Shown piece by piece: positions 49,116 through 57,386 of a stretch of DNA of 64,000 nucleotides. The stretch is from Capsulimonas corticalis (GTDB taxonomy: Bacteria; Armatimonadota; Armatimonadia; Armatimonadales; Capsulimonadaceae): positions 3,348,001-3,412,000 of the forward strand of contig NZ_AP025739.1 of the NCBI RefSeq assembly GCF_003574315.2, given 5' to 3'. The notes under the pieces are model-generated. The model was not told where the DNA came from. It saw only the letters and a list, made by a program, of their open reading frames with translations, and ran no database searches. The position numbers were made by a program, and so were the translations under genes. How positions within the stretch are numbered: position 1 is the stretch's first letter; every line of letters begins with the position of its first letter.

Positions 49116-49138
49116 GCGCCGCCCAAGCAGGGCGGCGC
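49116..49138 (-). terminator. Hairpin after purQ
   Basis: GCGCCGCCC and GGGCGGCGC enclose an AAGCA loop (plus-strand order) just after the purQ stop on the minus strand. No T-run follows. It probably ends the purB-purS-purQ transcript before the DJ-1 gene. Confidence 0.55.
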
Positions 49139-49143
49139 GTTGT

Positions 49144-49833
49144 CTACCGCGTGTGCCGAAGAAGTGAATCGAAGATCAGGCGGCCGTCAGCCGAACCGAG
49201 CGCGGGGTCGGCGGCGCGCTCGGGGTGAGGCATGAGGCCGAAGACATTGAATGTCTCGTTGGCGACGCCGGCGATGTTATCGACGGAACCGTTCGGATTC
49301 GCCTGATCGGACAAAGAGCCGTCGGGCCGGGCGTAGCGAAACAGGATACGACGGTTTTCCTGAAGCGCTTTGAGGGTCGGCTCATCGCAAACATACTTGC
49401 CTTCGCCGTGGGCGATGGGGATTTGCAGCGTTGCTCCGTTGTCAATCTGATTCGTGAAGGGCGTGTCCGTATTTTCCGCCCGCAGATACACTTGCTTGCA
49501 GATAAAATGCTGATTGTCGTTGCGCACGAGCGCGCCCGGCAGCAGGTGCGATTCGCACAGTACCTGGAAGCCGTTGCAGACGCCCAGCACATAGCCGCCG
49601 TTCGCGGCGAAATCCTGCACCGCTGACATGATCGGCGAGAACCGTGCGATCGCGCCGCAGCGCAGATAATCGCCGTAGGAGAACCCGCCGGGGACGACGA
49701 TGCAGTCGGCGCCCTTCAGATCGGTGTCCTGATGCCAGAGGTACTCGACCGGCTGTCCCAGGACGTCCTTGATCGTATAGTAGGCGTCCTGGTCGCAGTT
49801 CGATCCCGGAAATTTGATAACGCCGAATTTCAC
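49144..49833 (-). CDS. purQ: Phosphoribosylformylglycinamidine synthase subunit PurQ
   Basis: A 229-residue glutaminase subunit that passes ammonia to PurL. KFGVIKFPGSNCDQDAYYTI is the family start; the nucleophile Cys86 lies in YVLGVCNGFQVLCE and the His-Glu pair in GLMPHPERAADP. The start is a GTG overlapping the purS stop (GTGA). purL, its partner, is 13 kb away rather than next to it. Confidence 0.96.
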   Translation of the reverse strand: MKFGVIKFPGSNCDQDAYYTIKDVLGQPVEYLWHQDTDLKGADCIVVPGGFSYGDYLRCGAIARFSPIMSAVQDFAANGGYVLGVCNGFQVLCESHLLPGALVRNDNQHFICKQVYLRAENTDTPFTNQIDNGATLQIPIAHGEGKYVCDEPTLKALQENRRILFRYARPDGSLSDQANPNGSVDNIAGVANETFNVFGLMPHPERAADPALGSADGRLIFDSLLRHTR

Positions 49834-50069
49834 CGGATGACCTCGAATTGGTAGTCCTCGATGACCGGGTTCGAGAGCAGCTTTTCGCACATCTCCTTGA
49901 CCTGAGCATCGATATTCTCGCTGTCCGGAACCGTCAGTTCGACGTACTTGCCGATCCGCACGCCGTCCACGCCTTCGTAGCCCAGTTGGGTCAGCGCCGA
50001 CTGCACGACTTTGCCCTGGGAATCGAGCAGGGCCGGCTTCAATGTCACCGTCACTTTTACCCGCGCCAT
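49830..50069 (-). CDS. purS: Phosphoribosylformylglycinamidine synthase subunit PurS
   Basis: A 79-residue protein: MARVKVTVTLKPALLDSQGK, then VVQSALTQLGYEGVDGVRIG and EDYQFEVIR. All marks of PurS, the small dimeric subunit bridging PurL and PurQ, are present. The ATG lies 13 bases inside the purB coding sequence, and the stop overlaps the purQ GTG, so all three are translationally coupled. Confidence 0.95.
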   Translation of the reverse strand: MARVKVTVTLKPALLDSQGKVVQSALTQLGYEGVDGVRIGKYVELTVPDSENIDAQVKEMCEKLLSNPVIEDYQFEVIR

Positions 50070-51385
50070 TGGTCGCCTCCCGTGTTCTCCTGCGGAAGCA
50101 GGCCAAGTTTCTGGAACGTCTCGTCGACGTGCTTCAAGTGATATCGGATATCGAACGCCTTCGCCACTTCCTCGGGCGTCAGGTTCGCGGTGACCAGCGG
50201 GTCGGCGGCGACGGCGGTGGCGAAATCCTCGCCTTCCCAAGCCTTCGCGGCGTTGCGCTGCGCGACCTTGTAGGCGTCGTCGCGCGACAGGCCCTTTTCG
50301 ATCAGCGCCAGCATGACCTGTTCGGATGCGACGAGTCCGCCCATCTTCTCCAGGTTCTTCTTCATGTTCTCTGGGTAGACGTTGAGCGTATCCAGAATGT
50401 TCGTAAATTTGCGCAGCATCCAGTCCATCAGTACGCAGGTGTCGGGCAGGATCACGCGCTCCACCGAGGAGTTCGCCAGATCGCGCTCATGCCACGTGGT
50501 CACGTTCTCCAGGGCTGGGACCACAAATCCGCGAATGACGCGCGCGAGGCCGCTGACGGTCTCGGAGTTCCACGGGTTGCGCTTGTGCGGCATCGCCGAG
50601 GAGCCGCGCTGTCCGACCGCGAAGAACTCCTGCACTTCCAGGATCTCGGTGCGCTGCAAGTTGCGAAGCTCGGTTGCGAACTTCTCCAGCGATCCGGCCA
50701 GGATCGCGATCGTCGTGACGACCTGCGCATGCCGGTCGCGCTGCAAGATCTGCGTGCTGACGTCCGCCGCCTTCAGGCCCAGGCTCTCGCAGACCCAGGT
50801 CTCGACTTCCGGGCTGATGTTCGCGTGCGTCCCGACCGCGCCGGAGATCTTGCCGTAAGCAATGTTCTCACGCGCCGCCTGTAAGCGAACGACGTTACGC
50901 TGCAATTCCGAGTACCAAACGGCCAGCTTATAGCCGAAGGTGATCGGCTCGGCGTGAATGCCGTGCGTGCGCCCGATCTGAAGCGTGTCCTTGTGCTCGA
51001 CCGCGAGGCGTCCGACGACCTTCATCAGGCCATCAACGCCTTCCAAAATCAAGTCCAACGAATCGCGAAGCAGCAGCGACAGCGCCGTGTCCACGACATC
51101 ATACGACGTAATGCCGAAGTGGACGAAGCGGCCCTCGTCGCCCAGATGCTCCTGCACGTTCTTGACAAACGCCATCACATCATGGCGCGTCTCCTTCTCC
51201 AGTTCGGCAATTCGGTCCAGCTCAAACTTGGAGTCGGCCTTAATCTTCTCCACATCCTCCTGCGGAATGTAGCCGAAGTGCGCCAGTCCTTCACAGACGG
51301 CGATCTCCACGTCGAGCCACCGCTGCGTCTTAGCCTGCGGCTCCCAAAGCCCGCGCATCTGCGGGTGTGAATAGCGTTCGATCAA
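50057..51385 (-). CDS. purB: Adenylosuccinate lyase PurB
   Basis: A 442-residue lyase acting on SAICAR and adenylosuccinate. RTHGIHAEPITFGYKLAVWY holds the first conserved region with catalytic His, and RGSSAMPHKRNPWNSETVSG is the fumarase/lyase signature with the catalytic Ser loop. HFGITSYDVVDTALSLLLRD is also standard. It heads the purBSQ run; a promoter must lie in the gap above 51385, but no strong boxes were identified. Confidence 0.95.
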   Translation of the reverse strand: MIERYSHPQMRGLWEPQAKTQRWLDVEIAVCEGLAHFGYIPQEDVEKIKADSKFELDRIAELEKETRHDVMAFVKNVQEHLGDEGRFVHFGITSYDVVDTALSLLLRDSLDLILEGVDGLMKVVGRLAVEHKDTLQIGRTHGIHAEPITFGYKLAVWYSELQRNVVRLQAARENIAYGKISGAVGTHANISPEVETWVCESLGLKAADVSTQILQRDRHAQVVTTIAILAGSLEKFATELRNLQRTEILEVQEFFAVGQRGSSAMPHKRNPWNSETVSGLARVIRGFVVPALENVTTWHERDLANSSVERVILPDTCVLMDWMLRKFTNILDTLNVYPENMKKNLEKMGGLVASEQVMLALIEKGLSRDDAYKVAQRNAAKAWEGEDFATAVAADPLVTANLTPEEVAKAFDIRYHLKHVDETFQKLGLLPQENTGGDQWRG

Positions 51386-51510
51386 AATCGGAATCCTTTA
51401 AAGACGGTTATCAGCCTTCATTATAGCCGAAAAGGGGGGAATGAGGCAAGAAGGGAATCTTGACGCGCGCGCGACGTATTGGGATACTCTCAATAAGAGA
51501 AGGTGGAGGC

Positions 51511-51564
51511 ATGAAGGTGACGTCGAAAGGACGTGTGACCATCCCTAAAGGAGTGGCTGGATAA
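51511..51564 (+). pseudogene. Truncated AbrB/MazE-type antitoxin remnant
   Basis: GGTGGAGGC precedes an ATG that reads MKVTSKGRVTIPKGVAG and then stops at TAA. The first 12 residues match the start of the VapB-like antitoxin at 52492 (MKVTTKGQVTIP). The upstream TACTCTCAATAAGAG region also resembles that gene's operator. Only the first beta strands of the swapped hairpin are left, so it is a relict or a leader peptide. Confidence 0.7.
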
Positions 51565-51849
51565 TTGGGATACTCAATCTGGATCGAATTCGAACAATAT
51601 AATCCTGCGGCGGAGACTGACGAGGATGGCTTCTGCAATATAGAAGTGACCTGGGATGATGGAAGACATAAAGGATATAATGTCTGGACAGCGGTATTTT
51701 TCCGAGACAATATTGAGACGCTCTTGGACGAGGTGCAAAAGGATGGTTTTGCAATCGGCCCAGACATTATCGTGAGCCGATTGACGCGCGAGCATATTAC
51801 CGAAGTGTTAAAGAAAATGCTTTCGCAAGACGCTGCCGCATCGATTTAG
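51565..51849 (+). CDS. Hypothetical protein, 94 aa
   Basis: The frame opens with a TTG immediately after the stop of the truncated antitoxin and reads GYSIWIEFEQYNPAAETDED to a charged C-terminal helix (HITEVLKKMLSQDAAAS). The acidic beta-rich start and helical end suggest a small folded protein. AT-rich composition sets it off from purB. It may be translated by coupling to the relict. No family was recognised; a role as a replaced toxin or as an immunity-type protein is speculation. Confidence 0.55.
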   Translation: MGYSIWIEFEQYNPAAETDEDGFCNIEVTWDDGRHKGYNVWTAVFFRDNIETLLDEVQKDGFAIGPDIIVSRLTREHITEVLKKMLSQDAAASI

Positions 51850-51874
51850 AATTCACGGCCAGCATAGCAAAAGT

Positions 51875-52336
51875 TTACGCGCTTGCCTCTTCCAGCAAAC
51901 TGCCGATGTAAACGATTTGCCCTTCGTGATACGAGGCGTTCCAATAGGCGCCGACGATTAGGCGCGCAAACGAAAACTCGCCGAACCGATTGTTTGTTGT
52001 TTGTTGCAGGTCTTCCGGAGAGAGCGTGCGCAGTTTGGCGGCGAGGGCGGATGCGTTGGCGCGGCATCCTTGAATTGCCGTCTCAAATGTGGCGTATTGA
52101 GTCAGTGCTTCCGGTGAGGGCGGCCCGCCGGCGGCTTCTCCGTTCAGTGTCCCCAATACTTGATGGGCGCGAACGGCGCATTCTTGAAGCTGGCTGAGAA
52201 TCGTTCGACCCTTGCCGAGCGGTTTCCATTCTGCATGACCCACGCCGATCTTTTCTGCGGCGGAGATCATGTCCTCGTACTGACTTTCGATCAGCATCGC
52301 GAACGTTTCCGTGTCGATTATCATTTGGTTATTCAT
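51875..52336 (-). CDS. DinB/YfiT-like helical-bundle protein, 153 aa
   Basis: A four-helix protein: MLIESQYEDMISAAEKIGVG, ILSQLQECAVRAHQVLGTLN, FETAIQGCRANASALAAKLR and FARLIVGAYWNASYHEGQIV. The last block (NxSYHxGQIxY) is the DinB metal-binding signature with its His. AAAGGGAAA precedes the ATG at 52336. DinB-superfamily members include thiol-dependent transferases; the substrate is unknown. Confidence 0.75.
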   Translation of the reverse strand: MNNQMIIDTETFAMLIESQYEDMISAAEKIGVGHAEWKPLGKGRTILSQLQECAVRAHQVLGTLNGEAAGGPPSPEALTQYATFETAIQGCRANASALAAKLRTLSPEDLQQTTNNRFGEFSFARLIVGAYWNASYHEGQIVYIGSLLEEASA

Positions 52337-52437
52337 CGGTGATTTTCCCTTTGTTCGGTTGGCTTTGATATCGCTCTTGATATTTTTGAACCGATCGGTA
52401 AGATTATGCGAGAATAAGATATCTCTGTCAAGGGATA

Positions 52438-52479
52438 TTGACGCGTACGTCAATCTGTGTAATACTCTTACTGGTAAGA
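52438..52479 (+). promoter_or_regulatory. Operators of the VapBC operon
   Basis: TTGACG-CGTA-CGTCAA (52438-52453) and TCTTACTGGTAAGA (52466-52479) are two exact inverted repeats just before the antitoxin gene. Toxin-antitoxin operons are usually autoregulated by binding at such sites. The TTGACG could also serve as a -35 element. Confidence 0.6.
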
Positions 52480-52491
52480 ATGGAGGTCGCT

Positions 52492-52722
52492 ATGAAAGTC
52501 ACGACTAAAGGGCAAGTTACGATCCCACAGGAAATACGAGAACAACTCGGCATTCATCCGGGTGCTGATGTCGAGTTCAAAATCGACGGAGACGCCGTCA
52601 AGATTATTCCGATTCGCAAAGGGGCTTCTGTTGGCAAGCGTCTGGTGGATCAGATGCGAGGCAAGGCAACTATCAAGATGAGTACGGATGAAATTCTTGC
52701 GTTGACGAGGGGAGACGCATGA
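52492..52722 (+). CDS. AbrB/SpoVT-type antitoxin (VapB)
   Basis: A 76-residue protein: MKVTTKGQVTIPQEIREQLG, IHPGADVEFKIDGDAVKIIP is the swapped-hairpin DNA-binding domain. The helical C-terminus VGKRLVDQMRGKATIKMSTD would bind the toxin. GGAGG lies six bases before the ATG. It overlaps the PIN-domain gene by 4 bp. Confidence 0.9.
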   Translation: MKVTTKGQVTIPQEIREQLGIHPGADVEFKIDGDAVKIIPIRKGASVGKRLVDQMRGKATIKMSTDEILALTRGDA

Positions 52723-53123
52723 ACGGAACGTTGGTTGACAGTAACGTGCTGCTAGATGTACTCACCAGCGATTCGCAATGGTCGGTGTGGTCATCCAATA
52801 TGTTGGACCAATGCTCAAATGGCGGACCGCTTTGCATCAATCCCATCATATTTGCAGAAGTTTCCGTTAGCTTCGGTACTATTGAAGATGTCGAAGCCGC
52901 AATACCAGAGGCTCTCCTTCGACGTCTCGATTTGCCATTAGAGGCTGCGTTTCTGGCGGGCAAGGCATTTCTGCGTTATCGCCAGCAGGGCGGAACTCGC
53001 ACATCGACTATGCCTGATTTTTTCATCGGCGCCCATGCGGCTGTAACTGGCCTTCGATTATTGACTCGTGACGATAAGCGCTACCGCACTTACTTTCCAA
53101 CGATTGATTTACTCTCGCCTTAA
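52719..53123 (+). CDS. PIN-domain ribonuclease toxin (VapC)
   Basis: A 134-residue PIN protein. LVDSNVLLDVLTSDSQW holds the first acidic residue, NPIIFAEVSVSF the second (Glu), MPDFFIGAHAAVTGLRLLTR the third (Asp), and DDKRYRTYFPTI closes the fold. The magnesium-binding set is complete, so activity as a translation-blocking RNase is likely. Start is coupled to the antitoxin stop (ATGA). The 3' end overlaps the converging GNAT gene by 15 bp. Confidence 0.9.
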   Translation: MNGTLVDSNVLLDVLTSDSQWSVWSSNMLDQCSNGGPLCINPIIFAEVSVSFGTIEDVEAAIPEALLRRLDLPLEAAFLAGKAFLRYRQQGGTRTSTMPDFFIGAHAAVTGLRLLTRDDKRYRTYFPTIDLLSP

Positions 53124-53711
53124 GCTGCTATTTAACCTTTCTTTCAGCGCCTCCCGAACCTGCGGCCATTCGTCGTCGATAATGCTGAACCGGACGGAGT
53201 TGCGTTTGCGGCCGTCGGGCATGATGCGTTCGTGGCGGACGACGCCTTCTTCTTTGGCTCCTAAGCGCAGAATTGCGCGGCGGGATTTTTCGTTGATCTC
53301 GTCCGTCGTAAATTGCACGCGTACGCAATGGAGTTTCTCGAAGGCGTAGCTCAGCATCAGGAATTTGGCTTCGGTGTTCACAAAGGTTCGCTGCCATGAG
53401 GCGGAAAGCCAGGTGTGGCCGATTTCCAGCTTTCGGTTTTGACGATCGATCTTCCAGAAACGCGTGGTGCCTAAAACCCGATGGGATTCGAGGGATTGGA
53501 TGACGAAGGGCATGACCGTCCCCGCCGCCTGGCCTTCGAGCGCGATCTGGAGATAGCGCTCTACGGTTTCCGCAGACGGGACGACCGTAAATGGCAGATT
53601 CCAGAGTTCGCCGTCCGAGGCGGCTTCGACCAGCGCGGCTCCATCCGACGCCTGCAACGGCCGGAGCTGGATCCGTGGTCCGGTGAGTGTGTCCGATAGT
53701 AGTATGTCCAT
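53109..53711 (-). CDS. RimJ/RimL-type GNAT acetyltransferase
   Basis: A 200-residue N-acetyltransferase. LTGPRIQLRPLQASDGAALV is the RimJ/RimL start, LEIGHTWLSASWQRTFVNTE the acetyl-CoA region and VRVQFTTDEINEKSRRAILR plus LGAKEEGVVRHERIMPDGRK the typical C-terminal half. Substrates in the family include ribosomal proteins, aminoglycosides and small amines. Converges on the vapC gene. Confidence 0.88.
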   Translation of the reverse strand: MDILLSDTLTGPRIQLRPLQASDGAALVEAASDGELWNLPFTVVPSAETVERYLQIALEGQAAGTVMPFVIQSLESHRVLGTTRFWKIDRQNRKLEIGHTWLSASWQRTFVNTEAKFLMLSYAFEKLHCVRVQFTTDEINEKSRRAILRLGAKEEGVVRHERIMPDGRKRNSVRFSIIDDEWPQVREALKERLNSSLRRE

Positions 53712-53714
53712 AGG

Positions 53715-54152
53715 CTAGAGCGTGGAGAGCGTGACGGATATGTCTGCGATCGGGTAGCTGATGGCGATGCGAAACTCTTCCTTCGCTTCGATCGCTTCTA
53801 AGAAATCATCGAGCGAAGCAAACTCATGCGACTCGGCGTCGCCGTAGAGCGGGGGCAGTCCTTCCGTGGCGGCGAACTGGACCGTCCCGTGAATTTCGCG
53901 CATCTGGCCGTCGGGAAATGGGAATTCGAAACTGCCGATTTGCCGGCAAAAATGCCAGAACTGCAGATCGTCCGCGTCGTGCTTGCCGCCTTCCCAGATC
54001 CAGTTCTCGGTCTCTGGAGCCCCTTGATCGTTTCGCGGGATATCTTCCAGGGGACTCCGCGCGAATTCTTTGAAAGTGGACCAGATCGCGGCGGCGTCGC
54101 CGGCCGTTTCGAGGCGGCTTCTGAGATCTTCGACTGCTTGGTCGGTTTTCAT
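53715..54152 (-). CDS. Hypothetical protein, 145 aa
   Basis: The frame begins MKTDQAVEDLRSRLETAGDA and includes NWIWEGGKHDADDLQFWHFC and FPDGQMREIHGTVQFAATEG. The ATG overlaps the stop of the AfsR-like regulator gene (ATGA), so it is coupled. Its next neighbour is the GNAT gene, 3 bp on. It looks like a small soluble alpha/beta protein. No family was recognised. Confidence 0.65.
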   Translation of the reverse strand: MKTDQAVEDLRSRLETAGDAAAIWSTFKEFARSPLEDIPRNDQGAPETENWIWEGGKHDADDLQFWHFCRQIGSFEFPFPDGQMREIHGTVQFAATEGLPPLYGDAESHEFASLDDFLEAIEAKEEFRIAISYPIADISVTLSTL

Positions 54153-57100
54153 TTTGCGCGGGATTCCTGAGTGAAAATGGCGTCGATCTCGGCGTCTCCC
54201 AGCGCATAGGCAATGGCCTGCTCCCAGGTCAGGGCGCGGCCTTTGTCCCAGGCGGCGTCGAATGCGGTGTCGCCCAGCGCTTGACGGGACTGCTCGATCT
54301 GCCGGTCGCGTTCTTCTTGTTTGTCGGAAGGTAAGAGGGCGCCGATGCTGTCTCGCACTGACTGGGAAGCGCCCAATAAACGCACCGCTTTTGCGGCTTC
54401 GTTCTGCGCCAGCAAAGTCGTAGCAATCTCCTCCAGACTCTCTGCAGATGTTGCTTTATCTCCCCATTCCTGACACAGGATCAGGCTTTCCTCATAGCAT
54501 GCTCGTGCTGACGCCCGATCGCCGCGATCACACATTAACCGCCCCAGATTGTTCAGCGGAAAGAGGATCCTTTGGTCGCCCATCATGCGAAATAGGTCGA
54601 TGCTCTCCTCAAGCCGAGTGCGCGCGAGAGCGTGGTCGCCGAGTATCCAGGCCACGTTGCCCAGGTTGTTCAGTTCTATGGCGCAGCCTTCTCTATCGCC
54701 GAGTGTTCGATGCAAATCCAGAGATTGCTCTCCAAGCTCGCTTGCCGAAACATAGTCGCCTCGATTGAAAGCAAGAAGGCCCAGATGGCTAAGTCCCGCA
54801 CAGTTTCGATCGTTGTTCTCTGCGTTCTGGAAATCGCCGACCGTTGACTGATAGAGCGTTTGGGCCTCTTCATAGAGTGCTCGGGCTGCGTCATGATCGC
54901 CCTGGCGATGGGTGACGTCGCCCAGGCTGCCCAGCGTGCTGGCGATCTGCATCGTGTCGCCTAATTCCCGAAAGATACTCAAGCTTTGTTCAAATTGCGA
55001 TCGCGCCGCCGTATCGTCGCCCTGACGTTGCGCGAGGATGGCTTCTCCGAATAGAGCTCTGGCCCGCGCTGCTGTCGGGGCCTGTGCGTCCGGCTGGATT
55101 AGCGCCCTCTGGAGGAACATGCGCCCCTCGCGATATTCGTTCCAGGCGGACCAGGACGGGAATAGCGCGCCCGCCAATCTCAGGCCATCCTGTGCCCCCC
55201 GCTTGTCCTCTGCGCTCCAGTCCAGCGCTGCGCGCAGATTGTCGCGTTCGGCTTCCAGACGCCGTCGCCACTTTGCCTCATCGACGCGTCGCCACTGAGC
55301 GTAGGCTCCTTCCGCCAGTTCCAGGAAGTGATCCCGATGCCGGGATCGAACGGCATCTAACTCATCGTTCGCCGCCAGCCGCTCGCGGGCATATTGGCGA
55401 GTCATCTCCAGAAATCGATAGCGTCCTGGCGCCTCCTGCGCTTCCGCTTCATGAGACTTAAAAGTGACCAGGGACTTGTTCACCAGGGAATCCAGCAGAT
55501 CCACGATCTGCGAGGGCGCGATGCTTGCTCCGGCGCATACGCGCTCGGCCGCTTCCAGACTCCAGCCGCCCGCGAAGACCGAGAGCCGCCTCAGAAGAAC
55601 GCGCTCCGTATCGCTTAACAGATCGTAGGACCAGTCCAATGTCGCACGCAATGTTTGCTGCCGGGGCGGGGTCGGGCCGCCGTCGGTCAGCAGATTTAGG
55701 TGGTTGTCCAAGCGCGTAGCGATCTGGTCCACGGTCAGCGCGCGAACCCAGGCGGCGGCCAGTTCGATCGCCAGAGGCGATCCTTCCAGACGCGCGCAAA
55801 TCTGAGCGACCGGTAATGCGTTGCCTTGGGTCAGTTGGAATCCCTTCTGGACTCCCTGCGCTCGCTCCACAAATAGCTGCACGCTCTCGTATCCCATCAG
55901 CATCCGCAGCAGCGTCGCCCGTCCGGGCGGCAGATGGCTCAGGCTTGGAGTCGTGAGGCTGGGGACAGTCCAGTCGGTCTCGCCGGTGATTCGCAGCGGC
56001 TCCCGGCTCGTGGTCAGAATGCGCAGATCCGCGCATTCTTGGAGCAGGCCCTCGGCGATCTGGGCGCAGCTCTCCAGGACATGCTCGCAGTTGTCCAGCA
56101 CGAGGAGGAGACGCTGGGCGCGTAATCGTTCGGTCAAGCTCTGAAGCAGGGGGCGCTCCGGCTCCTCCTTCAGACCCAATACGCCCGCGATTTGCGCCGC
56201 GACCTGTGATCCATCGGAGAGAGCTTCCAGGGCCACCAGCCATACTCCGTCGGCGTACTCCCGTGCGGCCTCGTTCGCCACCGCCGCCGCCAAACGAGTC
56301 TTGCCGATACCCCCTGGCCCCGTCAGCGTTGTCAGCCGCGACTGTCGCAGCCGCATTGCGACTTCCATACGCTCGTCCTCGCGCCCAATCAGGTCGGTCA
56401 AGGCATGAGGCAGGCGCCCGTTGACAGCCGGCTCCCTCTCCGCGCCTGGCAGAGGCCGCACCGGCGCATGCGTTGTCTTATCGGCCTCTGCCCGCAGGCG
56501 TCGGTAGAGAGCGCTCGTTTGTTGATCCGGCGCGGCGCCGGGATCGTTTCGGAGCAGTTGGGTGAAATCCCGATAGACCTGAAGGGCGGCGTTCGTATCC
56601 CCGTTTTGCGTCAGCGCCTCCATCAATCCCCGCCGCGTCCCATCGCCCCATGGATCCAGTTCTACCGCATGCCGGTAATGGCGCGTCGCCGTGGCCGGAT
56701 CTCCCGCCGCCAGCGCCGTTTCCGCCAGTGTCCGCAGCGCTTTCAGGCAATCCCTCTTTCGTGATTCGCGCTCCTGTCCGACCCATTCCTCGGCGCAGCT
56801 CTCCAGCAGCGGACCCTGATACAGTGCGACCGCCCGCGTCAGAGCCTCCGCGCCGCCGTCGGAAATCGCCGCGTCGAATGCGATCAGATCCACATCCACT
56901 CCCGACAGCTCGAAACAAAGAGTGTGCGGATTCGGCGATTGCAGCCGGCTTCGCTCGCTTCCGAGCGCCCGCCGCAGGCCGCTCAGAACGGGGCGCAGAT
57001 TGGTCGCGGCCTGCGCGGCGTCGGCGTCCGGCCAGAGCATTTCCGCCAGCCAATCGCGCTCGACAGGGCGCCCGTGGCGCAGGAGCAGCAGCGCCAGCAG

Positions 57101-57214
57101 CCATAGTGACTTGCGGGAGTGCGGAGCGGGCGCAGGATGGCCCGCCATGCGGATCTGCATCGGGCCAAACAGTCTGAGGCTGAGCGCGGCGGAGGATGTT
57201 TCGAGAACAGTCAT
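54149..57214 (-). CDS. AfsR/SARP-like regulator, BTAD-NB-ARC-TPR, copy 1
   Basis: A 1021-residue regulator. Residues about 10-95 are an OmpR-type winged helix (LRLFGPMQIRMAGHPA to LRPVLSGLRRALG), 100-245 the BTAD bacterial activator domain, 270-560 an NB-ARC-type ATPase with Walker A GPGGIGKTRLA (299-309) and Walker B LLLVLDNCEH, and 620-950 TPR repeats of about 40 residues. It diverges from an exported hydrolase gene and has a full paralogue at 58362-61445. It likely activates the hydrolase gene and itself when the TPR region binds a signal. Confidence 0.9.
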   Translation of the reverse strand: MTVLETSSAALSLRLFGPMQIRMAGHPAPAPHSRKSLWLLALLLLRHGRPVERDWLAEMLWPDADAAQAATNLRPVLSGLRRALGSERSRLQSPNPHTLCFELSGVDVDLIAFDAAISDGGAEALTRAVALYQGPLLESCAEEWVGQERESRKRDCLKALRTLAETALAAGDPATATRHYRHAVELDPWGDGTRRGLMEALTQNGDTNAALQVYRDFTQLLRNDPGAAPDQQTSALYRRLRAEADKTTHAPVRPLPGAEREPAVNGRLPHALTDLIGREDERMEVAMRLRQSRLTTLTGPGGIGKTRLAAAVANEAAREYADGVWLVALEALSDGSQVAAQIAGVLGLKEEPERPLLQSLTERLRAQRLLLVLDNCEHVLESCAQIAEGLLQECADLRILTTSREPLRITGETDWTVPSLTTPSLSHLPPGRATLLRMLMGYESVQLFVERAQGVQKGFQLTQGNALPVAQICARLEGSPLAIELAAAWVRALTVDQIATRLDNHLNLLTDGGPTPPRQQTLRATLDWSYDLLSDTERVLLRRLSVFAGGWSLEAAERVCAGASIAPSQIVDLLDSLVNKSLVTFKSHEAEAQEAPGRYRFLEMTRQYARERLAANDELDAVRSRHRDHFLELAEGAYAQWRRVDEAKWRRRLEAERDNLRAALDWSAEDKRGAQDGLRLAGALFPSWSAWNEYREGRMFLQRALIQPDAQAPTAARARALFGEAILAQRQGDDTAARSQFEQSLSIFRELGDTMQIASTLGSLGDVTHRQGDHDAARALYEEAQTLYQSTVGDFQNAENNDRNCAGLSHLGLLAFNRGDYVSASELGEQSLDLHRTLGDREGCAIELNNLGNVAWILGDHALARTRLEESIDLFRMMGDQRILFPLNNLGRLMCDRGDRASARACYEESLILCQEWGDKATSAESLEEIATTLLAQNEAAKAVRLLGASQSVRDSIGALLPSDKQEERDRQIEQSRQALGDTAFDAAWDKGRALTWEQAIAYALGDAEIDAIFTQESRAK

Positions 57215-57386
57215 GGCGATCTCTCACGAGGGTGCAAGGGAATATTTTGGGGCGTTCCTCTTCAGCAAAGGACTTCCACCCACCGGAACGATTCTCCTCC
57301 TGATCGGACGCGTTCAGGGAATGAGGGACTGGGATAATACTTGTGGATCGAACGACAATCCAGTCCATTACAGAAAGGGTATTCCA

